From: Chitinophagales bacterium
GTDB lineage: Bacteria; Bacteroidota; Bacteroidia; Chitinophagales; Chitinophagaceae
NCBI GenBank assembly: GCA_026931325.1
Contig: JAIXLO010000130.1
Span: forward strand, 1-38,372
DNA: 38,372 nucleotides
Direction: 5' to 3'
The translations under genes were made by a program, and so were the position numbers. Under the pieces are notes generated by a model. The model was given only the letters and a program-made list of their open reading frames with translations. It made no database searches and was not told the origin of the DNA. Every line of letters begins with the position of its first letter. Position 1 is the first letter of the stretch. Positions 24,421 to 33,417 of the stretch are shown piece after piece.

Positions 24421-25068
24421 CTATTTATCGTAAGGAAAATTTCTTGCAACCTTACGCATCATTCTATCCATTATTTGATTGGCATTACCCATCACATTTT
24501 CATTCATTTCTTTAGAAAAACGCCATAAAAGTTCTCCATCTGCTCCATTATAAATTTGCATAAGCAAAAAACCAGATCCTGTATTTGCTGCACCAGATCC
24601 AAATAATAATCCTTTAACTATTGCACCTCCATCACTACTTGTTCTTTCAAACGAATAAGTACTTTTTATTACTGCATCTACTTTTAAAATTTTGCAAATA
24701 GAGTCTTGTGTTAATACATCTAAATTATCATAAACACCTGCTTGTTTTAATAAAGCATTTGTTCTATCAATATCCTGAAAACTTACAGTAAACTTACTAC
24801 CCTTTCTTAATAAATAGGTGTACATACCATTTTGCATCTGTAGTGCAACATCTTTTTCTTGATTTGCATTTGCTTCTGCATCATAATTTTTAGGCAACTT
24901 TTTATAAGAAAGATTTGCTTTAAATGGTAAGATGGCAACAACTTTATGTGTTTCTATTGCTTCTTTTAATCTTGGAGATGAATATACTTGCTTAGCAGCT
25001 TCTCCAACTTGTGCAAAACATAGCACAAAACAAAAACTACTCAATAATGTTAATAACCCCTTTTTCAT
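24421..25068 (-). CDS. CsgG/GNA1162-like secreted protein
   Basis: This 215-residue protein has a signal peptide ending near FVLCFAQ and the core of CsgG-like proteins. After the strand HKVVAILPFKANLS come a helix with LQMQNGMYTYLLRKGSKFTV, the pattern FQDIDRTNALLKQAGV, and the LKVDAVIKSTYSFE strand. CsgG-like proteins form or assist outer-membrane complexes, but this one lacks the obvious lipid-anchoring Cys and pore-forming segments. It contains a Gly/Ser-rich loop (GGAIVKGLLFGSGAANTGSG). It is divergent from uvrA. The family call is moderate and the function unknown. Confidence 0.65.
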   Translation of the reverse strand: MKKGLLTLLSSFCFVLCFAQVGEAAKQVYSSPRLKEAIETHKVVAILPFKANLSYKKLPKNYDAEANANQEKDVALQMQNGMYTYLLRKGSKFTVSFQDIDRTNALLKQAGVYDNLDVLTQDSICKILKVDAVIKSTYSFERTSSDGGAIVKGLLFGSGAANTGSGFLLMQIYNGADGELLWRFSKEMNENVMGNANQIMDRMMRKVARNFPYDK

Positions 25069-25161
25069 ATTTCATTTACTTTTTACAAAATAAATTAAAA
25101 ATACAGTTCCAAGCAAGTCTCTTTATAATACATTTACAGTTTCATTCTTGTTATTAAAATA

Positions 25162-28032
25162 ATGGGCAAATCAAAAAACATATATACACCCGAAGAAACG
25201 ATAGAAGTTTTAGGTGCCAGAGAACATAACCTAAAAAATATTGACATATCAATTCCAAAAAATAAATTAATTGTATTTACTGGTGTTAGTGGTAGTGGCA
25301 AAAGTTCATTAGCTTTTGATACTATTTATAATGAAGGGCAACGAAGATATATGGAAAGCTTCAGTGCTTATGCAAGACAGTTTTTAGGAGATATGGAACG
25401 ACCAGATGTTGATAAAATAACAGGGCTTTCGCCAGTAATTTCTATTGAACAAAAAACTACCAATAAAAACCCAAGAAGCACAGTTGGCACTATAACAGAA
25501 GTGTATGATTTTTTACGATTATTGTTTGCTCGTATTGGTGAAGCATATAGTTATAACACAGGAAAAAAAATGGTAAAGTTTAGTGAAGAAGAAATTGTTG
25601 AAGCCATTTTTCAAAAATTTAAAGGAGAAAAAATTTTATTACTTGCTCCATTAGTTCGTGGGAGAAAAGGACATTATAGAGAGTTATTTGAAGAGACCAG
25701 AAAAAAAGGATTTTTAAAAGTTAGAATTGATGGAGAAGTTACAGACCTAACTCCTAAACTTCAGGTTGATAGATATAAAATACACGATATAGAAGTTGTT
25801 GTTGATAGGCTTGCTGTTAATGATGATATTAAAGTAAGACTTAGTCAAAGTGTACAACAAACTTTAAAAATTGGTAAAGATTTAATGTTTGTTGTATCAT
25901 CAAATCCAACAAAAGAAGGAGCTTTAAAAGAAGCTCTTTTCAGCAAACAATTAATGTGTGTAGATACTGGACTTTCTTATGAAGAACCATCACCAAATGC
26001 TTTTTCCTTCAACTCTCCTTATGGTGCTTGCCCTACATGTAAGGGCTTGGGCTATGTTTATACAATTGATATAAATGAAGTATTACCAGATAAAACTAAA
26101 TCTGTAAATCAAGGTGGTATTGCCCCTTTGGGTGAAGAAAGAGAAGCCAGTGTTTTTAGACAAGTAATACAATTTGCAAAAAAGAATAAAATAAATTTAG
26201 ATACACCAATTGAAAAACTTAGTAAAGAACATTTAGATTTATTGTTGTTTGGAGATAAAAACATTACCACTGATTTTGAATTAAACCTTAGTGATGAAAA
26301 TATTCCTAACGTTTATACAGGAAGTTATGAAGGCATTATCTCTATGCTTAAAAGATGGTTTATGTCATCTAACAGTACAGATGCTTTAAAAACTTGGGTT
26401 GAAAAGTATATGACACAAGGCGTATGTCATACATGCAATGGAACAAGATTAAAAAAAGAAAGCCTTTGGTTTAAAATTGATAATAAAAATATTAGTGAAT
26501 TAAGTGAACTAAACCTAAACAAATTAATGCAATGGTTTATTAATATTGAAGAAAGATTAAGCAACAAACAAAACCAAATTGCAAAAGATATTTTAAAAGA
26601 AATTAGAGAAAGGCTTCAATTTTTATTAGATGTTGGTTTATCTTATTTATCACTTAACAGAAGTAGTAAAACATTGAGTGGTGGCGAAAGTCAAAGAATT
26701 CGTTTGGCTACACAAATTGGTAGTCAACTGCAAGGTATTACTTATATTTTAGATGAACCAAGTATTGGCTTACATCAAAGAGATAATCATAAACTAATTG
26801 ATGCCTTAAAAAATCTGAGAGATATCGGAAATAATATTTTGGTTGTAGAACATGATAAAGACATTATGCTATCAAGTGATTATATTGTAGATATTGGACC
26901 AAAAGCAGGAAAGTTTGGAGGAAGAATTGTAGCAGAAGGAATACCAAAAGATTTTTTACAATTTAATTCAGAAACAGCACAATATTTATCTGGCAAAAAA
27001 AATATTGATATACCAACAGAAAGAAGAAAAGGTAATACAAAATTTATAGAACTAAAAGGTGCAAAAGGAAATAATTTAAAAAATATTTCTGTAAAATTTC
27101 CATTAGGAAAATTAATTGTGGTAACTGGTGTAAGTGGTAGTGGAAAAAGCACTTTAATAAACGAAACGCTTTATCCTTTGTTGAGTAAATATTGTTATAA
27201 CAGTAAAACGTTTTCTCAAGAATATAAAAGTATTGAAGGCTTAGAACATATTGATAAAGTAATAGAAATTGACCAAAGCCCCATTGGCAGAACACCAAGA
27301 AGCAATCCTGCAACTTATTGTGGTTTTTTTACAGATATAAGAACACTTTTTGCTAATGTACCAGAAGCTAAAATAAGAGGTTATAATGCAGGGCGTTTTT
27401 CTTTTAATGTAAAAACAGGAAGATGTGATGTTTGTGAAGGCGGCGGAATGAAAGTAATTGAAATGAATTTTTTACCAGATGTGTATGTGTTATGTGAAAA
27501 GTGCAATGGCAAAAGATATAACAGAGAAACTTTAGAAATAAGATACAAAGGAAAATCTATTAGTGATGTTTTAGAAATGACAGTTGATGAAGCCTGTGAT
27601 TTTTTTAATTCAATTCCATGGTTATATAGAAAAATAAAAGTGTTACAAGATGTAGGTTTGGGCTATATAACATTAGGTCAAAGTGCTGTAACGCTTAGTG
27701 GTGGCGAAGCTCAACGTGTTAAACTTTCTACAGAATTAGGTAAAAGAGATACAGGAAAAACGTTTTATATTTTAGATGAACCAACCACAGGACTACATTT
27801 TCAAGATATAAAAATGCTGATGGATGTATTAAATAAACTTACAGACAGAGGCAATACTGTTTTAATTATAGAACATAATATGGATGTAATTAAAATGGCA
27901 GATCATATCATTGATCTTGGACCAGAAGGAGGTGATGGAGGAGGAAAAATTTTATTTGAAGGCACTCCAGAAGAAATGATTAAAAATAGCAACAGCTATA
28001 CAGCAAAGTTTTTGAAACTTGAAATGAAATAA
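25162..28032 (+). CDS. uvrA: Excinuclease ABC subunit A
   Basis: UvrA recognises DNA damage and loads UvrB in nucleotide excision repair. The 956-residue length is normal. Walker A motifs are GVSGSGKSSLAFDT at residue 41 and GVSGSGKSTLINETL near 656. The two ABC signatures LSGGESQRIRLATQIGS (near 505) and LSGGEAQRVKLSTELGK (near 845) are each followed by a Walker B ILDEP. The zinc modules CPTCKGLGYVY ... CHTCNGTRL and CDVCEGGGMKV ... CEKCNGKRYN are complete. It is a single gene with its own divergent upstream region, where TACATTTA is a near -7 box. Confidence 0.98.
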   Translation: MGKSKNIYTPEETIEVLGAREHNLKNIDISIPKNKLIVFTGVSGSGKSSLAFDTIYNEGQRRYMESFSAYARQFLGDMERPDVDKITGLSPVISIEQKTTNKNPRSTVGTITEVYDFLRLLFARIGEAYSYNTGKKMVKFSEEEIVEAIFQKFKGEKILLLAPLVRGRKGHYRELFEETRKKGFLKVRIDGEVTDLTPKLQVDRYKIHDIEVVVDRLAVNDDIKVRLSQSVQQTLKIGKDLMFVVSSNPTKEGALKEALFSKQLMCVDTGLSYEEPSPNAFSFNSPYGACPTCKGLGYVYTIDINEVLPDKTKSVNQGGIAPLGEEREASVFRQVIQFAKKNKINLDTPIEKLSKEHLDLLLFGDKNITTDFELNLSDENIPNVYTGSYEGIISMLKRWFMSSNSTDALKTWVEKYMTQGVCHTCNGTRLKKESLWFKIDNKNISELSELNLNKLMQWFINIEERLSNKQNQIAKDILKEIRERLQFLLDVGLSYLSLNRSSKTLSGGESQRIRLATQIGSQLQGITYILDEPSIGLHQRDNHKLIDALKNLRDIGNNILVVEHDKDIMLSSDYIVDIGPKAGKFGGRIVAEGIPKDFLQFNSETAQYLSGKKNIDIPTERRKGNTKFIELKGAKGNNLKNISVKFPLGKLIVVTGVSGSGKSTLINETLYPLLSKYCYNSKTFSQEYKSIEGLEHIDKVIEIDQSPIGRTPRSNPATYCGFFTDIRTLFANVPEAKIRGYNAGRFSFNVKTGRCDVCEGGGMKVIEMNFLPDVYVLCEKCNGKRYNRETLEIRYKGKSISDVLEMTVDEACDFFNSIPWLYRKIKVLQDVGLGYITLGQSAVTLSGGEAQRVKLSTELGKRDTGKTFYILDEPTTGLHFQDIKMLMDVLNKLTDRGNTVLIIEHNMDVIKMADHIIDLGPEGGDGGGKILFEGTPEEMIKNSNSYTAKFLKLEMK

Positions 28033-28041
28033 GTTTTATCT

Positions 28042-28175
28042 GTCATTGCGAGCCATTGGCGAAGCAATCCACTCCGTCATTGCGAGCCACAGGTGAAGCA
28101 ATCCACCACCCAGTCGTTGCAAGCCACAGGCGAAGCAATCCACTCCGTCATTGCGAGCCATAGGCGAAGCAATCC
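28042..28175. repeat. Four tandem REP-like palindromic units
   Basis: Four copies of a unit of about 30 bases (GTCATTGCGAGCC, a short variable centre, GGCGAAGCAATCCA) start at 28042, 28076, 28113 and 28147, spaced 34, 37 and 34 bases. Each is an imperfect palindrome, since ATTGC can pair with GCAAT and GCC with GGC. Copies two and three carry substitutions. The block is markedly more GC-rich than its surroundings and fills the space between two convergent genes. Units of this kind are a known dispersed palindrome type in several bacterial groups. Confidence 0.85.
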
Positions 28176-28204
28176 AAAAGAAAAATATTGAAACTAAATA
28201 GCTT

Positions 28205-28936
28205 TTACTTCTTCTCAAATAACCACCAAAGTCTTTTGCGAGGTTTTACTGTATAGTTTTTCCTGATATAGGTTTTTATATGAGCCATTGCTTCATCATG
28301 ACTATCTGTAAATAAAACAAGTTTCATATCATCTGGGTTAATGGTTTTTTGCAGTTTCATTTCTTCTATATAATTTATCAGTGGCTGATAATATTTTTTT
28401 CCAAAAAGCACTACAGGGAAGTCATTAATTGTTTTCGTTTGAACAAGGGTTAATGTTTCAAAAAATTCATCCATTGTTCCAAAGCCACCTGGCAAAATAA
28501 TAAATGCATAGGAGTATTTTACCATAATAACTTTTCTGGTAAAAAAATGATCAAACGTAAAGCCCTTGTTTAAATAAGGGTTTTCTTTTTGTTCAAAAGG
28601 AAGTTTAATATTACAACCAATACTATTTCCTCCATTTTCAAAAGCACCTCTATTTGCAGCTTCCATAACACCTGGCCCCCCACCAGTCATGGTAGTAAAA
28701 CCCAATGCTGCTATACGTTTTCCAAATTCTCTTGCTGCTATATAATATTCATTATCTTCTTTAAATCTAGCACTACCAAATACAGTAATACATGGTCCAG
28801 CAAAGTGTAGTGAACGAAAGGCTCTTATAAATTCCTTAAATATTTTTATTGCCCAAAATAACTCATTTACTCTTGGCTTGGGTCCATCTAAGTAATAAGA
28901 TGAAGATGCAGGAATTATTCTTTCTTTCTTTTTCAT
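28205..28936 (-). CDS. LOG-family (TIGR00730) Rossmann-fold protein
   Basis: This 243-residue protein has the LOG motifs TMTGGGPGVMEAANRGAFENGG and ILPGGFGTMDEFFETLTLVQ (shown in parts by PGGFGT, with the catalytic Glu downstream). LOG proteins hydrolyse nucleoside monophosphates such as cytokinin ribotides, or AMP, releasing the base; the physiological substrate in bacteria is often unknown. Older annotation as lysine decarboxylase is wrong for this family. The ATG at 28936 is preferred over an upstream TTG at 28960, which lies in a near -7 sequence. It is convergent with uvrA across the REP block. Confidence 0.9.
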   Translation of the reverse strand: MKKKERIIPASSSYYLDGPKPRVNELFWAIKIFKEFIRAFRSLHFAGPCITVFGSARFKEDNEYYIAAREFGKRIAALGFTTMTGGGPGVMEAANRGAFENGGNSIGCNIKLPFEQKENPYLNKGFTFDHFFTRKVIMVKYSYAFIILPGGFGTMDEFFETLTLVQTKTINDFPVVLFGKKYYQPLINYIEEMKLQKTINPDDMKLVLFTDSHDEAMAHIKTYIRKNYTVKPRKRLWWLFEKK

Positions 28937-29013
28937 TTTACTAAGATAGTATTTCGACAAATTATTTTCTTATAAAAAAATAGAAAGAAGAATTTGTATT
29001 TGTAGAATAAACA

Positions 29014-29265
29014 CTAACTCATTTTTCCATGAGTTTTTTCTTCTTCTTTAATGATTTCTTTTTCTCTCTTCCACCAATAATACCCAATAAAAACCATTAT
29101 TAATAATGGTATCATCATTAAATAAACAATAGCATTATTTAATGCATTAGCAGGCCCTTCTCCCAATTGCTCAGCAGTTTTTGTACAAACAGAACATTGT
29201 GCTATTGTTTGCTCTATAAAAACAAACATCATTAATACAGTAACAATTGTATGTTTAAGTTTCAC
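29014..29265 (-). CDS. Small single-pass membrane protein with CSVC motif
   Basis: This short protein has a signal peptide ending near EQTIAQ, then CSVCTKTAEQLGEGPANALN. One membrane helix (IVYLMMIPLLIMVFIGYYWW) and a charged Lys/Glu cytoplasmic tail follow. I prefer the GTG at 29265, which gives 83 residues. An alternative TTG at 29286 falls inside a perfect -7 box (29284-29291) whose transcript would begin near 29277. The CxxC next to the signal cleavage site suggests a redox or metal role, but none is established. Confidence 0.68.
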   Translation of the reverse strand: MKLKHTIVTVLMMFVFIEQTIAQCSVCTKTAEQLGEGPANALNNAIVYLMMIPLLIMVFIGYYWWKREKEIIKEEEKTHGKMS

Positions 29266-29283
29266 TTGAAAATTTTTAATGTA

Positions 29284-29291
29284 CAAAGATA
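29284..29291 (-). promoter_or_regulatory. -7 promoter box for the small membrane protein
   Basis: The minus strand reads TATCTTTG, an exact TAnnTTTG match. It overlaps the upstream TTG at 29286 and so supports the shorter GTG start at 29265. Confidence 0.55.
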
Positions 29292-29325
29292 GTAATATAG
29301 CTTTTGCAGAAATAAATAACTATGA

Positions 29326-29922
29326 TTAAAGCAACTTTAATTGCAATGGTAAAATATTAAAACTTTTTCTGTGGTATTTGCTTAAGCCAAATTGCTCAAT
29401 TGCTTTTCTGTGTTTAAGTGTTCCATAGCCTTTATTATTTATCCAATCATATTCAGGAAATTGTTTGTGAATTTTTTGCATATACTCATCTCTATATGTT
29501 TTAGCTAAAATACTTGCTGCTGCAATTGATGCAAATTTTGCATCTCCTTTTACTATACAATGATGTGGTATTTTTTTATAAGGAATAAATCTGTTTCCAT
29601 CTATTAAAAGTAATTGTGGTGTATGTTTTAGTTTGTTTATTGCTTTGTGCATAGCTTTAAAACTTGCTTTCAAAATATTTATTGTATCAATTTCTTTGTT
29701 ATCTATCATACTCACAGCAAAGTCTAAAGCATTTTGTTCTATAAAAGACCTTAATTCGTTTCTTTTTTTTTCATTTACTTGTTTACTATCATTTAATAAC
29801 GGATGAAAAAAATTTTTTGGTAAAATAACTGAAGCAGCAAAAACAGGTCCTGCATAACAGCCTCTTCCTGCTTCATCACAACCAGCTTCTATTAATTTAT
29901 TTTGAAAGAATGTTTGCAGCAT
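29326..29922 (-). CDS. rnhB: Ribonuclease HII
   Basis: RNase HII removes ribonucleotides from DNA and RNA primers in RNA/DNA hybrids. The 198-residue protein has the catalytic motif EAGCDEAGRGCYAGPVFAAS (Asp16, Glu17), LLIDGN with the third acidic residue, and KGDAKFASIAAASILAKTYR with the fourth. The ATG at 29922 gives the standard start. A TTG five codons earlier is possible, but a near -7 box (CATCTTTG, 29927-29934) overlaps it. Confidence 0.96.
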   Translation of the reverse strand: MLQTFFQNKLIEAGCDEAGRGCYAGPVFAASVILPKNFFHPLLNDSKQVNEKKRNELRSFIEQNALDFAVSMIDNKEIDTINILKASFKAMHKAINKLKHTPQLLLIDGNRFIPYKKIPHHCIVKGDAKFASIAAASILAKTYRDEYMQKIHKQFPEYDWINNKGYGTLKHRKAIEQFGLSKYHRKSFNILPLQLKLL

Positions 29923-29963
29923 AATGCAAAGATGCAATTAATACAGCTTACTATTCTTACGCT

Positions 29964-29971
29964 TACATTTG
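29964..29971 (+). promoter_or_regulatory. -7 promoter box for ctaA
   Basis: TACATTTG matches TAnnTTTG exactly, 31 bases before the ctaA ATG, within the short divergent rnhB-ctaA spacer. Confidence 0.6.
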
Positions 29972-30002
29972 TAACTCCTTTTACTGCATAAAATTATTTT
30001 AT

Positions 30003-31043
30003 ATGATTACAGATGAAAGAAAAAATAGGATAGTAGCTAACTGGATTTTTTTAGGTGTTGCTATGCTAGTTATTCAAGTTTTATTGGGTGGTATTACTCG
30101 TTTAACAGGCAGTGGCTTAAGTATTACAGAATGGAAACCAATTATGGGTGCAATTCCACCAACCAATGAAAACCAATGGCAACAAGCCTTTGAGCAATAT
30201 CAACAAATTGCACAATACAAATTTTTAAATAATCATTTTTCTTTAAGCGATTTTAAATTTATTTTCTTTTGGGAGTGGTTTCATAGATTATGGGCAAGAA
30301 TGATGGGCATTGCATTTTTAATTCCATTTATATACTTTTTATGGAAAGGATATTTTAAAAAATGGATGATAACACCATTAGTTATTTTGTTTTTATTAGG
30401 AGCCATGCAGGGTGCTATTGGTTGGATAATGGTACAAAGTGGATTAAATGATAATGATACTTATGTAAGCCATATTCGCTTGTCTGTACATTTTGTTAGT
30501 GCAATGGTTTTAACTGGTTATGCTTTAATTTATGGGTTAATGTTGGTTGTTCCAAAAAATCAACACATAAAAAATAATTACTTAAAAAATTTAATGATAG
30601 TTATAACCATCTTACTTACCATACAACTTTTTTATGGAGCATTTATGGCTGGTTTAAAAGCTGCTGCATCTGCACCAACTTGGCCTACTATTAATGGCTC
30701 TTGGCTCCCTTATAAATTTGGTAGTATTTTTTATGATAGAATAACTATTCATTTTATTCATAGAACAATGGCTTACTTGCTAATTGTTTTAACTATTTTT
30801 TGGTGGATAAAAGCAAGAAAAATTAATTCTTCTTCTGTTTTTAATAAAGTAAAAAACCTTCCACTTTACTTGGTAATAATACAAACAAGTTTGGGTATTT
30901 TTAGTGTACTTACAAGTCCTAAAATTGTGTTAGGCAGTTTTGGTATTTTTGAATGGTTTGCTGTTTTGCATCAGTTTGTTGGAATGTTGTTATTATTGTC
31001 TATGATAACAACAATTTATATACTAACTAATAAAAGAGATTAA
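30003..31043 (+). CDS. ctaA: Haem A synthase (COX15/CtaA)
   Basis: The enzyme oxidises the C8 methyl of haem O to the formyl of haem A, the cofactor of aa3-type cytochrome oxidases. The 346-residue protein has eight membrane segments and the COX15 signature GGITRLTGSGLSITEWKPIM near residue 27. Conserved histidines lie in EWFHRLWARMMG, RLSVHFVSAM, TIHFIHRTMAYL and FAVLHQFVGML. It lacks the extracellular Cys pair of the B. subtilis type, as expected for the COX15 branch. Its presence points to aerobic respiration. Confidence 0.95.
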   Translation: MITDERKNRIVANWIFLGVAMLVIQVLLGGITRLTGSGLSITEWKPIMGAIPPTNENQWQQAFEQYQQIAQYKFLNNHFSLSDFKFIFFWEWFHRLWARMMGIAFLIPFIYFLWKGYFKKWMITPLVILFLLGAMQGAIGWIMVQSGLNDNDTYVSHIRLSVHFVSAMVLTGYALIYGLMLVVPKNQHIKNNYLKNLMIVITILLTIQLFYGAFMAGLKAAASAPTWPTINGSWLPYKFGSIFYDRITIHFIHRTMAYLLIVLTIFWWIKARKINSSSVFNKVKNLPLYLVIIQTSLGIFSVLTSPKIVLGSFGIFEWFAVLHQFVGMLLLLSMITTIYILTNKRD

Positions 31044-31107
31044 TGTAATAGATTAAATGCAGCGTCTATTTTATTCATTTTGTCTTACCTTTCAGTAAAT
31101 AGCTTAA

Positions 31108-33351
31108 ATGAAAAAATATATTGTAGGCTTTTGGTTTAGTTTGCCTATACAATTATTTGTTTTACACTTTCGTAAATACCAAATTTTTCTGGTATTTTGG
31201 TATGTTTTATTTGCTACTATTGGAGGAACATTTTTAAATAATTTTGGTGCTTACTCTTTATACTTAGCTCCAGAGTATTATAATGAAGTAAGTTTTTTTA
31301 GTACTGCAATTGTTGGTTTTTCTCTTGGTGTTTTTATAATGAGTTGGAATATTACCACATTTATTCTTTTAAGAAAACATATTCAATTTTTAGCAACCAC
31401 AGCTCAACCATTTTTAAAGTATTGTATTAATAATGCAATTATTCCTATTTTATTTTTATTGTTTTATTTTTTTACTGCCGTTCAATATAACTATCAACGA
31501 GAGTTAAAAACTGTTATAGATATTATAGTTCTTTGTGGTGGTTTTTCTTTTGGTATTCTTTTATCTGTAACTATTGCTTTTGTTTATTTTTTTAATGCTG
31601 ATAAAAGAATTTTTAAAAATATTGGTAAAAATATTGTTGCTGCTAATAAACGATACACTATAACTTCTAATAAAAAAATATTACCCGAAGAAAAAAAAGA
31701 AATTAGAATTGATTGGTTTTTTAGTGCAAGAATGCATTTAAGAAAACCAAGAGATGTAAGGCATTATTCAACAGCATTTTTAGATAGTATTTTTAAGCAA
31801 CATCATATTGCATCTGTATTGGCTTTTTTTATAGCATTTGCTGTACTTATTGGTTTAGGCTTTTCGTCAGATATGAGGTTGTTTCAAGTTCCTGCAGCTG
31901 CAAGTATCACTATTTTTTTTGCATTGTTGGTGGCCGTTGGTGGTGCTTTTTCTTTATTTTTAAAATCATGGAGCATTCCTGTAGTTATTCTATTATATAT
32001 TTTCTTTAATTTTTTATATCAAGAAAATGTAATTGACCCTCGTAACAAAGCCTATGGCATAAATTATGAAAATAAAAATGAAAGACCTGAATATAATAAA
32101 GAATCTATCTATCAATTGGCTTCTGAGGAAAATATTGAAAAAGATAAAACTGAATTTATAAAAAGATTAGAAGCTTGGAAAGCAAATCAAGCAGAAGATA
32201 AACCAATAATGTATTTGATAAATACAAGTGGTGGTGGAATAAGAAGTGCCAATTTTACTTTTAGTATTTTACAAAGATTAGATTCAGCAATTTATAATGG
32301 TTCATTAATGAAAAAAGCTTTTTTTATTAATGGAGCTTCTGGAGGCTTATTGGGTGCTGCATATTACAGAGAATTATATTTAAGAAAACAGACAGATTCA
32401 TCTATTAACTTACAGAGTAAAAAATATGTTGATGATATTTCTAAAGATTTATTAAATCCTATTTTTTCATCTTTTGTTAGTAGAGATATTATTGGACCTG
32501 TTCAAAAATTTAAAGAATCTGGCTTTAAATATATTAAAGACAGAGGCTATGCTTTTGAAAGAAAATTTAATGCAAATACTCACGGTTTGTTAGATAAAAA
32601 TTTAGTTGATTACACCGAAGTTGAAAATAAAGCAATAATACCTACAATGTTTTTTAATAGTACAATAAGTAGTGATGGAAGAAAATTGATTATTTGTACA
32701 CAACCTGTTCGTTTTTTTATGAATAGTATAGGAGAAAACAAAGATGATGCAACACCAGGGCCAGATATGATTGATTTTAATAGCTTTTTTGCCAAACAAA
32801 ATAGTACTCAAATTAGTGTTCTTAGTGCATTAAGAATGAATGCAACTTTCCCTTACGTTTTACCCAATGTATGGCTGCCTACCAACCCTGTTATAGATGT
32901 AATGGATGCAGGGCTTAGAGATAATTTTGGGCAAGAAAACACTTTACGTTTTATTGAAACATTCAGAGATTGGTTAAATGCTAATACTTCTAAAATTGTA
33001 ATTATTCAAATAAGAGATAGAAATATTAAAGATTGGGATACTGTTTATAATAATAAAAATTTAATAAGCATTTTTACCAAACCTGCATTTTTATTGCAAT
33101 ACAACTGGTTTAGATTACAAGATTATTATCAAGATGCTCAGTTAGATTATTTGAATGAAAGTTATAATAATAATATCAATATTGTTCGTTTTCAATATGT
33201 GCCTTCTGCAAAAAATAAAGCAGCAAGTTTAAGTTTTCATTTAACTGCAGCAGAAAAAAAAGATATTGCTTTAACACTAAACAATACAATAAATATTGAA
33301 GAATTAAATAAGTTGAAAAATATCACTATCTCTAACACCCTAAATAAATGA
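31108..33351 (+). CDS. Patatin-like phospholipase with polytopic membrane N-terminus
   Basis: This 747-residue protein has two parts. Residues about 1-300 contain some six or seven membrane helices (e.g. IFLVFWYVLFATIGG, FIMSWNITTFILL, IPILFLLFYFFTA, VLAFFIAFAVLIGLGF). Residues about 365-740 carry the patatin motifs: oxyanion-hole GGGIR (375-379), nucleophile elbow GASGG (Ser411), and the catalytic DAG (Asp600) in VMDAGLRDNFG. Patatins hydrolyse acyl esters of lipids through a Ser-Asp dyad. The substrate and side of the membrane are unknown. Its promoter may be the near -7 TCATTTTG at about 31074. A terminator hairpin follows. Confidence 0.85.
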   Translation: MKKYIVGFWFSLPIQLFVLHFRKYQIFLVFWYVLFATIGGTFLNNFGAYSLYLAPEYYNEVSFFSTAIVGFSLGVFIMSWNITTFILLRKHIQFLATTAQPFLKYCINNAIIPILFLLFYFFTAVQYNYQRELKTVIDIIVLCGGFSFGILLSVTIAFVYFFNADKRIFKNIGKNIVAANKRYTITSNKKILPEEKKEIRIDWFFSARMHLRKPRDVRHYSTAFLDSIFKQHHIASVLAFFIAFAVLIGLGFSSDMRLFQVPAAASITIFFALLVAVGGAFSLFLKSWSIPVVILLYIFFNFLYQENVIDPRNKAYGINYENKNERPEYNKESIYQLASEENIEKDKTEFIKRLEAWKANQAEDKPIMYLINTSGGGIRSANFTFSILQRLDSAIYNGSLMKKAFFINGASGGLLGAAYYRELYLRKQTDSSINLQSKKYVDDISKDLLNPIFSSFVSRDIIGPVQKFKESGFKYIKDRGYAFERKFNANTHGLLDKNLVDYTEVENKAIIPTMFFNSTISSDGRKLIICTQPVRFFMNSIGENKDDATPGPDMIDFNSFFAKQNSTQISVLSALRMNATFPYVLPNVWLPTNPVIDVMDAGLRDNFGQENTLRFIETFRDWLNANTSKIVIIQIRDRNIKDWDTVYNNKNLISIFTKPAFLLQYNWFRLQDYYQDAQLDYLNESYNNNINIVRFQYVPSAKNKAASLSFHLTAAEKKDIALTLNNTINIEELNKLKNITISNTLNK

Positions 33352-33366
33352 GATTTTATAAAAAAT

Positions 33367-33399
33367 AAATAGCCACTCTAAAATGAATGGCTATTTTCT
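33367..33399. terminator. Terminator between patatin-like and lipoprotein genes
   Basis: A perfect 9-bp stem AAATAGCCA/TGGCTATTT with a 12-base loop lies 15 bases after the patatin-like stop and 22 bases beyond the convergent lipoprotein stop. Its T tract on the plus strand is moderate. Confidence 0.65.
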
Positions 33400-33417
33400 A
33401 TAAAATTATTTTAATGA

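Noticed and set aside
26880-27313. Minus-strand frames of about 90 residues within uvrA
   Set aside because: They are shadows of the uvrA coding sequence on the opposite strand.
28042-28175. Possible CRISPR array
   Set aside because: The repeats are palindromic, differ from each other and are separated by only a few bases, with no spacers and no cas genes.
28036-28218. 60-residue minus-strand open frame with repeated WIASPMARND
   Set aside because: It is a translation of the REP-like palindromes and has no independent start signal. It is a well known type of spurious annotation.
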